A stretch of 53,052 bases of DNA from Planctomycetota bacterium (GTDB lineage Bacteria; Planctomycetota; Planctomycetia; Pirellulales; Pirellulaceae), in contig JACTND010000265.1 in assembly GCA_014584305.1 (NCBI GenBank), forward strand, positions 1-53,052, read 5' to 3'. A model generated the notes under the pieces. The model saw nothing but the letters and a program-made list of their open reading frames with translations, was not told the DNA's origin and made no database searches. A program made the position numbers and the translations under genes. Positions 37,901 to 44,609 of this stretch are shown here, piece by piece; position 1 is the stretch's first letter, and the number at the start of each line of letters is the position of its first letter.

Positions 37901-38173
37901 ATTTTCGAGGACATGAAAGGGGCGGGGTTTGAACCAGTCGATGTGCGCAGCGGCTACACGTCGGGCGGATTGGGGGCCTACGTCGAGTTCCGCGATGAGC
38001 GAGTGGCGTTTTTTATGCGTTCCTTGGCGCGAGGCCGACACAGTGTCAGTTACCGGTTGCGCAGTGAGATCCCCGGCCAGTTCAGCGCGTTGCCGGCCAA
38101 GGCACACGCGATGTATGCGCCGGAACTGCGCGGCAATTCGGACGAAATTAAACTCCGCATCGTCGATCGTTAA
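31946..38173 (+). CDS. Large alpha-2-macroglobulin-like protein with intact thioester motif
   Basis: This 2075-residue protein has a short N-terminal hydrophobic leader (SRILYLAIVTSLGLFAW) and TPR-like helices to about residue 160. MG1/MG2-type domains (DRPIYRPNQKLYYKFWLREV near residue 655) follow. The A2M core has PENLTGWKIRTWALGAGSRV, then the thioester motif C1525-T-E-Q1528 in YPYGCTEQTLNRFLP, and the alpha/alpha-toroid with GGWGWFSGYG. The C-terminal receptor-like domain ends near LPAKAHAMYAPELRG. The Cys and Gln of the thioester are kept, so it should trap attacking proteases covalently, as shown for bacterial A2M. Start is the ATG at 31946, with AAGGAG 12 nt upstream. The usual pbpC partner is absent. 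A Trp/Tyr-rich insert lies near residues 807 to 850. Confidence 0.93.
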   Translation: MLSRILYLAIVTSLGLFAWNQPMSPTKTSRHSDPAQRQIADKKFSDGNYRDALEIYLKLARSPDARGVTLASDFNRIGACLTNLQRIHEWDAIREELIASHPDDWRLLSAAAESYGNTEHYGFWVAGEFVRGQQRGGGAWANASERDRVRALQLYLAAQDKMLADGEATGETKAQFYLGWAAALRFDRDDFTSWRLQVLTDVETLPDVEVYGEGYHPWWGRWGGEPSKGAPVDAEGNPVFYSVPTAWAESANDGQRWRWCLEQAAEHDHNQRSHVDWAFASFLHAQFGVQTMAHWGINLPRSEEGEADRSDEPAANPFALHSLAETETIARLATGVKRISLPDEFNPIRWFQKIAESKSAYQANAIEILGGIFEDRQQYPRAAEYWRQAIERFGTNDFRRDRLTQIVDPWGRFEPIMTQPAGAGATIDYRFRNGQEVAFTAHRLKIDELLKDIKTYLNSKPRELDWQQIQFETIGQNLVEGNRRKYQGEQVAQWNLRLEPRPKHFDRRVTVNTPLQKAGAYLLTAQMKNGNTSHVVIWIDDLALLRKPGSGQYIYYVADAVSGQPVAGANVEFFGWRTTWEQNGRVQRLLTTNFAENSDADGLIVTDPKLFDQNFQWLTIARTGDGRMAFMGFQGAWASHYSVDKFRQSRVYGITDRPIYRPNQKLYYKFWLREVNYQDDDRNPFANMPVKVTITDPQGTEVFSQLTETDQAGGVAGEYSLPAGAPLGSYQILIHHAADNALIAGSIAFRVEEYKKPEFEVAIESPDKPVRLGDTIPVKIVAKYYFGGAVTNAKVKYKVHRTKKDQRWYPIRRWDWLYGPGYWWYAPDTAWYPGYKHWGCLGPVPFWWGYSPDPPELVLDEEGAIGPDGTLTFAIDTALAKTLHSDTDHEYTITAEVVDASRRTIVGGGSVVVARAPFKVFCWLDRGYVRAGDVFAAHFSARTADGKPVVGQGELKLLKIKYAADGTPEESLAESWTLNTGDDGTCAQQIRAAQPGQYRISYLLDDGQGNRIEGGQLLTVIGQGYTGAEFRFNDLELIVEQAEYNPGDKVRVLINTNRLDATVLLWIRPANGVYQGKPVVLRLKGKSTVHEIPVSSDDMPNFFVEATTISGAKWHQVMREIVVPPVQRVLNVAIEPSSEQYLPGAEATVRLKLTDLNGEPFVGALVMTMYDRAIEYISGGSNVPEMREFFWKWRRHHHPQAETSLGRWSNNLVKSGQKWMADIGVFGFMSADAQEERADFNALGGGADLHFHLGQRNRSSLRGNAPGAMDVDSLAAAPSMEMAKSGAADDGGGGAPELAPVTVRTEFADAAYWNANIQTDADGTAEVSIKMPENLTGWKIRTWALGAGSRVGEATTEVVTAKNIMVRLQAPRFFVEKDEVVLSAVVHNYLETAKTARVVLDLSGDTLHAVDSIEQAVDIPAGGDVRVDWRVKVVREGEAAITMSALTDVESDAMQMRFPVFVHGMLKTESFSNVVRVDQDATHIDFTVPHERRPEQSRLEIRFSPTLAGAMVDALPYLADYPYGCTEQTLNRFLPTVITQNILKRMNLDLAAIRDKRTNLNAQEIGDPRERAAQWKRFDRNPVFDEAEVERMVKQGVRDLTAMQCSDGGWGWFSGYGERSYPHTTAVVVHGLQLAKENGVALVPEVLERGVAWMRNYQQEQVALLKEGDRLRNLPSDQWPRNPRYKLQADNLDALVYMVLLDADVTNAAMGDYLYRDRLKLSLYGMALFGLALDKQQNVERRDMLIQNIDQFVKVDEENQTAYIDLPNHASYWWYWYGDSIEANAYYLKLLSRVNPGDPKAAGLVKYLLNNRRHGTYWNSTRDTAVCIEALADYVQRSGEDRPEMTVEIWLDGEMKRAVEITPEVLFQFDNTFVVAGTDLTDGAHRVEIRRRGQGPVYVNAYVTNFTLEDFITSAGLEIKVQRKVYKLVQRQGADATVQGDRGQAIDQKVEKYDRVELQNLSELVSGDLIEIELEIESKNDYEYVIFEDMKGAGFEPVDVRSGYTSGGLGAYVEFRDERVAFFMRSLARGRHSVSYRLRSEIPGQFSALPAKAHAMYAPELRGNSDEIKLRIVDR

Positions 38174-38189
38174 AGTCTTACGTTGTAGG

Positions 38190-38219
38190 ATGCGCGCACC
38201 GTTCGCGCATGTTGATTTT
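38190..38219 (+). terminator. Possible intrinsic terminator after the macroglobulin gene
   Basis: A perfect 7-bp stem, ATGCGCG with loop CACCGTT and CGCGCAT (38190-38210), is followed by GTTGATTTTC. The T-run is imperfect, so the call is tentative. Confidence 0.45.
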
Positions 38220-38465
38220 CGACCAAACCCAGCCTTAGGTGCCTGGCACGCAGGTATGTGGCATGTTGTAACTTTTGGGTGGCGCGCCTTCTCCTGAATG
38301 GCAAAGCACTGACATGATCTGGTCGGTGCCAACGAATTGGTATTGAGTCGCGGAGCGACGGAAGTCGCTGGGAACACCTGTCGTCGCTTCGCGCTATGCA
38401 CGGCCTCAGCGGTTGGCCAAAGATTGGCGCCAAGATACATAGCTATTAGACGTTAAAGATAAAAC

Positions 38466-38819
38466 GTGAATTGCCACGGGTTTAACCAAAACTGGCTACC
38501 TGCAGCCATATTTAAGTGGGTGGCACTTAATCTTAATCCTTGCTTAATCCTTGATCCGCACTTAATCCCCTTTGGGGTCGCGCCGTGGGACGACACACTT
38601 CGCGCGCTGGATGGGCTCGATTATCTGAAGGGCTCGCTTTACGGTCGCATGCACCGCGTCGTTCAGCAAGTTGTCCTGAATCGGATGCCGGAACAGATTC
38701 GCTCGGAGCGACTGCATCGGGTTGAAGCCTTCATCGAAAATCCAGCGGCGATGGTACACGATCGCTTGTCGGAATTCAGCGACCTTTCAGAAGGGGAAGC
38801 GGTGGTGGCATTTATATGA
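38466..38819 (+). CDS. Unrecognised open frame, doubtful
   Basis: A 117-codon frame is open here. Its second half (VQQVVLNRMPEQIRSERLH, then SEFSDLSEGEAVVAF) has a protein-like mix of charged and hydrophobic residues, but the first 35 residues, covering the TTAATC repeats, do not. I see no ribosome-binding site and recognise no family. It may be the end of a decayed gene. An opposite-strand frame at 38562-38759 is equally open, which lowers confidence further. Confidence 0.2.
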   Translation: MNCHGFNQNWLPAAIFKWVALNLNPCLILDPHLIPFGVAPWDDTLRALDGLDYLKGSLYGRMHRVVQQVVLNRMPEQIRSERLHRVEAFIENPAAMVHDRLSEFSDLSEGEAVVAFI

Positions 38820-38861
38820 CATGAATCAAAACGAAACTCACATCTAGTCGGAAGAACGGCG

Positions 38862-39191
38862 ATGTGGCTCGTACCGCGGCAGAGTGAACTCGGTCGCCTG
38901 GGTGTCGCCATCGAGCTAGGTCGAATGGCCGAGCGAATCCTGAGGTTGGTACTTGCCGACGATCCCCACTCGGCCCAAAAGAAACGGGATCTGATGGTTA
39001 GCCATTACAAACTGGGTGGGCTGTTTTTGGCTTCGAATGATAGAGCCCCAGCTAACGAATCGTTCCAGGCCGGAATTGACGCGCTCGACGAGATGATTGC
39101 CGCGGGCCAATGGGCAGAACAAAGCCAGCGCGAGAAAGCAATTCTGATGGCAGAACTGCGGAATTGCGATGAGCCGAATGACGGGGCGTGA
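38862..39191 (+). pseudogene. TPR-repeat fragment (gene remnant)
   Basis: The 109-residue product contains ERILRLVLADDPHSAQKKRD followed by LMVSHYKLGGLFLASND. This is the D-P-x-S-x-x-x-x-R-D-L-x-V-S-x-x-K-L-G unit repeated many times in large TPR proteins of planctomycetes and cyanobacteria. Only one to two units are present and there is no partner domain, so this looks like the tail of a once larger gene. The ATG at 38862 has no good Shine-Dalgarno sequence. A hairpin at 39180-39201 overlaps the end of the frame. Confidence 0.4.
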
Positions 39192-39435
39192 GCATCCCGT
39201 CCGCGCCTGTTTGAAATTCCTTCGGCTAGTCGAATGTGTATTCGCCTCACCCATCGAAATCCGGTCGGCATGCGCGATATAGCGGCGCGCATTTGTCGGG
39301 TTACTCGATTTAGCTCGTTAACGCTCGATTCGCCTCGGATGGGAGCAGATCGTAGAAGCGAATCGGCGATGAGAGGCATAACGGCACATCTTGAGTCGCC
39401 CCGGTCCAAGCCCTAACGCATTGCAACCGATATCG

Positions 39436-42400
39436 CTATTTCTTTGGCCAATCCGGCAACTTGCGGCCAGGGGTCCAAGGGGCGCGGGTTTGATCGAACC
39501 GCTCGAAAAGAGCTGGGACGTCGGACTCGACGATCTGCCGCAATTCGCCGATGACCGCCTGATATTGTTCCCCCGCAATTTCAAATTGCCGCCGATGCGT
39601 GCCGGTCGGACCGAGGGTGCTCCCCATCGCGCCGAACATGGCCGTGTTGAGCCGCGATTGCAATCCGGGGAGTGCGTCCTCATTACGCCGCGTGCGCGTC
39701 GGGTCGCCGGTGAATTTCTCTTGCACGTCGAGGAGACGCATCTTGAGCGCCCGAATCTCGTTTTTCAGCGCCGGATCGACTTCGGCCGCCGAAAGCGTCA
39801 GGCCGTCCAGGGCATCGAGTTGCTGCTGGGCCTCGGCGGCGATTTGTGCGGCCGCGTTGACGGCGTTAGCTAGGTCGGAGACTTGTTGACAAAAAGCTAA
39901 AATCTCAGCGCGCTTCTCGTCGGTTATGTCAACAAATCCGAGCGGCTCAATTACAAACTCAGATGGGCCGATCAATTCGGTAATCTCGCCTTCGACAATC
40001 TGCGAAAGTTCAACTGTATATTTGCCGGGGACCGCGACCGGGCCCGGACCACCGCCTCCGCGCCGTCCGCCGCCTCCGCGACCGGCAAGACGGAAGTCCC
40101 ATGTTGCTCGCTGGATACCCTTGCCCGTTCCGACCGGGATCCGGCGAACGACCGCGCCTTGTGCGTCGCGGATCGTCAACCACCGCTGGGGGGGTGATTC
40201 TCGGTCTTCGGCCTTCAGATCTTCCCAACTCGGATAAGGGACATCTTTGCCAGCGGCATTCATCTCGCGATCCTTCTTTTGCCGCTGCGCTTTTTTGGAT
40301 TCCACCGCTTCCTTGACGTGGAAGGTAAACGTCGTGCCGAAATCGGGGTTGGGGGCGATGTAAAAATTGGCGCCCTGAAACGCTCTGCCACCCAGGGCCA
40401 GGGGAGCGACCGGCTGATACATCTTGCCCGGTTTGATATCGAACCAGCGATTGGTTTCCAACAAATCGTTGTTGACGTGGCGCAGGGGCGCATAGTCGTC
40501 GAGAATATAAATGCCGCGCCCAAACGTGCCGAGTATCAAATCATCGGCGTCGCGCTGGATCTCAATGTCGCGGACCGCAATTATGGGAAGTCCTGACTTG
40601 AGCTGGATCCATTTGCCCCCACCGTCCACCGTGGCGAAACAGCCAAACTCGGTGCCGCAGAACAGGAGTTGCGGGTTGATGTGATCCTGCTTCAATGAAT
40701 AGACACTCCCCCGCTCGGGGAGGTTGCCGCTGATCAGCGACCAGGTTTGGCCGCGATCGGTCGATTTCACGATGTAGGGTCGGAAGTCGCCGCGCTTGTG
40801 GTTATTGACCGCCACATAGACGGTGTCTGGATCCAACAGGTCAGCTTCGATATCGTTGATGTAGCCGAATTCCGGAACATCCAGCGTGCCGAATTTGCCA
40901 ACCGCCCGCCAGTTGGCCCCGCCGTCCTCAGTGATTTGGACGAGCCCGTCGTCGGTCCCGACGTAGAGCAGTCCTTCGACCAAGGGCGACTCGCTGACCG
41001 AGACGATATTTCCATAGAGTGACGTCGAGGCATTCTTGGCTACGCTGTCCACGCCCCAAATGCGCCCCATAACTTTCAACTGGTTTCGGTCGATCTGCCG
41101 CGTCAGGTCGCCGCTGATCGCCGTCCAGTGGTCGCCGCGATCGTCACTGCGAAAGAGGATTTGCGCCCCGAAATAGATTCGCTGGCTGTTGTGCGGAGAA
41201 ATCAACAGCGCCGAATCCCAGTTCCAGCGCAACGGCGGGCCGTCGGGTTCTTCTTGCGGTTTGATATCGACGCGCTCGCCGGACCGACGATCGTAGCGGA
41301 CCAGCCCGCCGTATTGCCATTGGGAGTAGATCGTGTCGGGATCGTTGGGATCGACGGCTGGATCAAAACCGTCGCCAAAGACGGTTACGAACCAATCGCT
41401 ATTGCGGATGCCGTGTGTGTTGTTCGTTTGCGAAGGTCCACCCTGAGTTGCATTGTCTTGTGTCCCACCATAGACGTAATAGAACGGTTTCTCGTAGGAG
41501 ACGTCGATCTTATAGAATTGCGTGATCGGCAGGTTCGCTTTGAAATCATAGGTTTGGCCGCGGTCCCATGTTTCATAGACGCCCCCGTCGCAACCGATGA
41601 GCAGGTGGTTTTCATCAGCGGGATCGATCACCAGCGCGTGATTATCCACATGCTTATCATTCTCACCCAATTGCGTAAAGGTCCGGCCGCCGTCCTCGCT
41701 GACCATCATATACGTATCCAGCGAATAGACTCGGTCGAATTTGTGCGGGCAGGCGACGATTTCTTGGTAATACTGTGGGCTGTCGGAGACATAGCCGCTC
41801 ATACGTTCCCAGGACTCGCCGCGGTTGGCGCTGCGGTAAAAACCGCTTTGCCCATCGGCAGCTTCGACCAAAGCGTAGATCACTTCCGAGTTGTGCGGGC
41901 TGATCGCCATGCCGATCCGACCGAGGTCAACGCCGGGCAGGCCGCGATGGATTTTGCGCCACGTCTTGCCGCCGTCGGTGGATTTGTGAATCCCCGATTC
42001 GGGACCGCCGTCGATCAAGACCCAGGTATGTCGCCGCCGCTGGTAGGCCGTGGCGTACATAATGTCGGGGTTGGCCGGATCCAGGTGGATTTCGTTCACG
42101 CCGGTACGGGGACTAATGTCCAGGATTTTAGTCCAAGTTTTCCCGCCGTCGCGCGTTTCAAATAGTCCGCGATCGCCGCCGTCGTTCCAGAGCGGCCCTT
42201 GTGCCGCCACCAGCACACGGTTGGAATCATCAGGATGAATCACGATCTTGCCGATATGTTGGCTGTCGTGCAGTCCTACGCGGGTGAACGATTGCCCACC
42301 GTCGATCGATTTGTAGAGCCCATCGCCATAACCGACACTGCGCTGCGAGTTGTTTTCGCCTGTACCAACCCAAATCGTGAACCGATCGCGCGGATCGATG

Positions 42401-42720
42401 GCGACACAGCCAATCGAATAGGAGCCATAGTTGTCAAAGATCGGATTCCAAGTCACGCCAGCATTCGTTGTTTTCCAGACACCACCAGACGAGGCCACAA
42501 CATACCAAGTCGATCGATTGAAGGGATCGACGGCAATATCGCCGATGCGACCGGACATCAGGGCTGGGCCAATGCCGCGAAACTTGAGGGCGCCGACCAA
42601 GCCCGAGTTGACTCCCGGTGTCTCGTCGGTCGGTTCATCGGAGTCTTGACGGCTCCAGGACATGTTGCTGGAGATCGCTGCCAATACCATCCAACAGATA
42701 TAAAAGGATTTTCCAATCAT
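39436..42720 (-). CDS. Exported VPS10/BNR-type beta-propeller protein
   Basis: This 1094-residue protein has a signal peptide (MIGKSFYICWMVLAAISSNM) and about ten Asp-box units such as SIDGGQSF, TRDGGKTW, STDGGKTW, SEDGGRTF, STDRGQTW and TVDGGGKW. It matches the large 'sortilin/VPS10-like' glycosyl-hydrolase-annotated family of planctomycetes and Acidobacteria. After the two propellers come a strand-rich domain with WLTIRDAQGAVVRR, a glycine/arginine-rich linker (GRGGGGRRGGGGPGP) and a C-terminal helical region (VSDLANAVNAAAQIAAEAQQ) that probably forms a coiled coil. Enzymatic activity is unproven. The ATG at 42720 begins the signal peptide; a TTG four codons earlier is less likely. Its orientation opposes both neighbours. 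Confidence 0.88.
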   Translation of the reverse strand: MIGKSFYICWMVLAAISSNMSWSRQDSDEPTDETPGVNSGLVGALKFRGIGPALMSGRIGDIAVDPFNRSTWYVVASSGGVWKTTNAGVTWNPIFDNYGSYSIGCVAIDPRDRFTIWVGTGENNSQRSVGYGDGLYKSIDGGQSFTRVGLHDSQHIGKIVIHPDDSNRVLVAAQGPLWNDGGDRGLFETRDGGKTWTKILDISPRTGVNEIHLDPANPDIMYATAYQRRRHTWVLIDGGPESGIHKSTDGGKTWRKIHRGLPGVDLGRIGMAISPHNSEVIYALVEAADGQSGFYRSANRGESWERMSGYVSDSPQYYQEIVACPHKFDRVYSLDTYMMVSEDGGRTFTQLGENDKHVDNHALVIDPADENHLLIGCDGGVYETWDRGQTYDFKANLPITQFYKIDVSYEKPFYYVYGGTQDNATQGGPSQTNNTHGIRNSDWFVTVFGDGFDPAVDPNDPDTIYSQWQYGGLVRYDRRSGERVDIKPQEEPDGPPLRWNWDSALLISPHNSQRIYFGAQILFRSDDRGDHWTAISGDLTRQIDRNQLKVMGRIWGVDSVAKNASTSLYGNIVSVSESPLVEGLLYVGTDDGLVQITEDGGANWRAVGKFGTLDVPEFGYINDIEADLLDPDTVYVAVNNHKRGDFRPYIVKSTDRGQTWSLISGNLPERGSVYSLKQDHINPQLLFCGTEFGCFATVDGGGKWIQLKSGLPIIAVRDIEIQRDADDLILGTFGRGIYILDDYAPLRHVNNDLLETNRWFDIKPGKMYQPVAPLALGGRAFQGANFYIAPNPDFGTTFTFHVKEAVESKKAQRQKKDREMNAAGKDVPYPSWEDLKAEDRESPPQRWLTIRDAQGAVVRRIPVGTGKGIQRATWDFRLAGRGGGGRRGGGGPGPVAVPGKYTVELSQIVEGEITELIGPSEFVIEPLGFVDITDEKRAEILAFCQQVSDLANAVNAAAQIAAEAQQQLDALDGLTLSAAEVDPALKNEIRALKMRLLDVQEKFTGDPTRTRRNEDALPGLQSRLNTAMFGAMGSTLGPTGTHRRQFEIAGEQYQAVIGELRQIVESDVPALFERFDQTRAPWTPGRKLPDWPKK

Positions 42721-42895
42721 TAACTCAACCAATCGAAACGAATAGTAAATCTAAGTCCCTTGCAAAGTCTCTTTACTGTAGTTCACAGGAGACCAATTGC
42801 AACCTTTGCGGCACCCGGTTGGCACCTGTGCGGCTTATCCATTGGTTTGGCGAAATAGGAGTTCGAAATCTGGCACGGGGAGTGCGTGCGCGGAG

Positions 42896-43077
42896 CACCA
42901 AAAAGGGGACACCCACCAAAGTGTCATCTGTGGCCGAAGTTGACAGCCGACATGGTTGCTGGGGCAGATTCGCTGTGGATCGCGAATGGACGGTCTGGGA
43001 GCGATCATCAGGACGTCGATACGTGAACGGGCAAGTGCCACATCTTAGAATCAGAAAGCGGGTGTCCCCTTTTGGTG
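42896..43077. mobile_element. Nonautonomous repeat element with inverted-repeat ends (MITE/REP-like)
   Basis: The left end CACCAAAAAGGGGACACCC (42896-42914) is the reverse complement of the right end GGGTGTCCCCTTTTGGTG (43060-43077), apart from one A. The 145 bp between carry no gene but include a short ATTCGC/GCGAAT hairpin. AAAAGGGGACA-type ends are common around planctomycete REP-associated transposases, and a related AAAAGGACAGGC sits by the putative transposase at the right edge of this window. Mobilisation in trans is inferred; the repeat ends are seen directly. Confidence 0.6.
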
Positions 43078-43217
43078 AAGCGCGGCCGCATCACAAAAGT
43101 GCGTTGCGATTGGCGGTGCGTTGAGTAAGGACAGGAAGGGATGACCGTGGTTTCCACTGTAATGGGCGCCGTCCACGGGCAGGTCCCAGAAATCGGCGTC
43201 AAACATGGGCTTTTTTG

Positions 43218-43246
43218 TTGACCAGGTACCATCCCCTGCCTACATT
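43218..43246 (+). promoter_or_regulatory. Sigma-70-type promoter of the pilT operon
   Basis: TTGACC (43218-43223) and TACATT (43241-43246) are separated by exactly 17 bp. Transcription would start near 43253, leaving an untranslated leader of about 140 nt before the ATG at 43392. The boxes match the consensus at 5/6 and 4/6 positions. Confidence 0.55.
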
Positions 43247-43391
43247 GGAAACTTGGCTTTGTCGGGCGTTCCATGGGCTCGCCGCTGCATCGGGGTTAGA
43301 CGAAATCCGGGGCCGGGGTGTAGAATTTGCAGCCGGGGCGCATGCGCCCGATTGGGCAGGCATCCGACAACCACGGGACGAGGGGCAATTC

Positions 43392-44609
43392 ATGTCGAAA
43401 GAGAAAGTGCAAGGCAGGATGGAACATAACGGTGCCGGTGCCACCGAAGGAACGTCCGAACCAGCCAATCAGCCGAATGAGTTATATCGGCGATTTGCGC
43501 TGAAACGAGAGGAACGTGAGGTCGATCGGTACTTTCGCGCGCTAGTCAAGATGGAGGGGAGCGACCTGCACATGAAGGTCGGGCGGCCCCCGATTGTCCG
43601 TATTCACGGCCAGCTCAAGGAACTGAACCGCGGCCCCATTGAAATCGAGGAAATGTGCAACTTGCTGTTTCCGATGATGACCGAACGCGTCCGAGCGATC
43701 TTCGACCGCGAAGGGGGTGCGGACTTTGCCTATACGATCGAGGTGGATGGAGTAACGTGGCGGTTCCGTGTCAACATGCTGCAACAGTTGGGCAAGGTCG
43801 GGTTGGTCGCGCGCCGAGTGAACAATGTGATCCCGGATTTTCGCGGATTGTTCCTGCCGGACATCTTGGCGGAATTGTGCACCTTCGATCAAGGCATGAT
43901 CTTATTGGCGGGAGTCACGGGTTCCGGAAAAAGCACGACGATTGCGTCGATGCTGGACTACATCAATAAGCGCGAAGCCGTGCATATTCTGACACTCGAG
44001 GACCCGATCGAATTTGTATTCACCGAAGATAAGGCGTTGATCAACCAACGCGAAATCGGGGTGGATGTGCAGGATTTCGCGATTGGCATGAAGCACGCGG
44101 TGCGCGAAGACCCCGATATTATTTTGGTGGGGGAAATGCGCGACGAAGAGACGTTTATGACGGCGATTCACGCGGCGGAAACGGGACACCTGGTGTTCGG
44201 AACGATCCACTCGTCCACCGCCCCTTCGACTATTGGTCGGATTCTCGATTTGTTCCCCGAGGACTTGCACCCAGCGATCCGCAGTGCGATCGCTTTCAAT
44301 ATGAAAGCCATTATTGCACAGAAGCTGCTGCCGTCGATTCGAGAAGGTGTGGGGCGTGTGCCAACGTGCGAAATCATGACCTTCAATCCCACGGTCAAGA
44401 AGTTGATACTGGAATCGAAGGATGAAAAACTCGCGGACGCTATCCGCATCGGCGAGGAAGAAGGGATGCAAGATTTTACCAAGAGTCTCAAGGACTTGGT
44501 GGACAAGGAGCTTATCGACCGCGCGACGGCTTTCCAAGTCGCACCCAACAAAGACGCTTTGAAGATGCGCCTCAAAGGGATCAACGTATCGCAGCCGGGG
44601 ATTCTTTGA
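43392..44609 (+). CDS. PilT/PilU-like hexameric ATPase
   Basis: This 405-residue protein has every catalytic element of PilT-type secretion ATPases. Walker A is GVTGSGKST (174 to 182), the Asp box is ILTLEDPIEF (E203, D204), Walker B is DPDIILVGEMRDEE with E248, and the His box has TGHLVFGTIHSS (H266, H273). The N-terminal PAS-like domain with GSDLHMKVGRPPIVRIHG is also standard. PilT drives pilus retraction; the next two genes encode relatives that have lost these residues. AGGGG lies 7 nt upstream of the ATG at 43392. A longer frame from 43215 would precede the Shine-Dalgarno and is rejected. It heads a five-gene operon, but no pilin, PilC or PilQ gene is in the window. Confidence 0.93.
   Translation: MSKEKVQGRMEHNGAGATEGTSEPANQPNELYRRFALKREEREVDRYFRALVKMEGSDLHMKVGRPPIVRIHGQLKELNRGPIEIEEMCNLLFPMMTERVRAIFDREGGADFAYTIEVDGVTWRFRVNMLQQLGKVGLVARRVNNVIPDFRGLFLPDILAELCTFDQGMILLAGVTGSGKSTTIASMLDYINKREAVHILTLEDPIEFVFTEDKALINQREIGVDVQDFAIGMKHAVREDPDIILVGEMRDEETFMTAIHAAETGHLVFGTIHSSTAPSTIGRILDLFPEDLHPAIRSAIAFNMKAIIAQKLLPSIREGVGRVPTCEIMTFNPTVKKLILESKDEKLADAIRIGEEEGMQDFTKSLKDLVDKELIDRATAFQVAPNKDALKMRLKGINVSQPGIL

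Larger units (their letters stand above)
38174..39435. other. 1.26-kb region with no intact gene
   Basis: Between the macroglobulin and the propeller gene I see only short open frames without clear starts. The region has a cluster of TTAATC repeats at 38525-38570, a CCCC-TTT-GGGG palindrome next to it, a TPR-like fragment at 38862, and a GACGGG/CCCGTC hairpin with a 10-nt loop at 39180-39201. The mixture looks like decayed sequence rather than a functional spacer. Confidence 0.5.
42721..43391. other. 671-bp intergenic region upstream of the pilT operon
   Basis: This divergent spacer separates the propeller gene (minus) from the pilT operon (plus). It holds a 182-bp element with inverted-repeat ends (42896-43077), described separately, and a good promoter at 43218-43246. 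The frames that cross it are shadows without family similarity. Confidence 0.6.

Noticed and set aside
38525-38570. TTAATC repeats considered as a CRISPR array or replication origin
   Set aside because: Units are 6-7 bp, irregularly spaced and without spacers of constant length; no dnaA, cas gene or DnaA-box consensus is present.
40005-40085. Gly/Arg-rich low-complexity stretch in the propeller protein considered as a tandem repeat locus
   Set aside because: It is a short in-frame linker inside an intact gene and needs no separate explanation.
41128-42165. 345-codon plus-strand frame
   Set aside because: Antisense to the Asp-box propeller gene with many clear repeats in the other strand.
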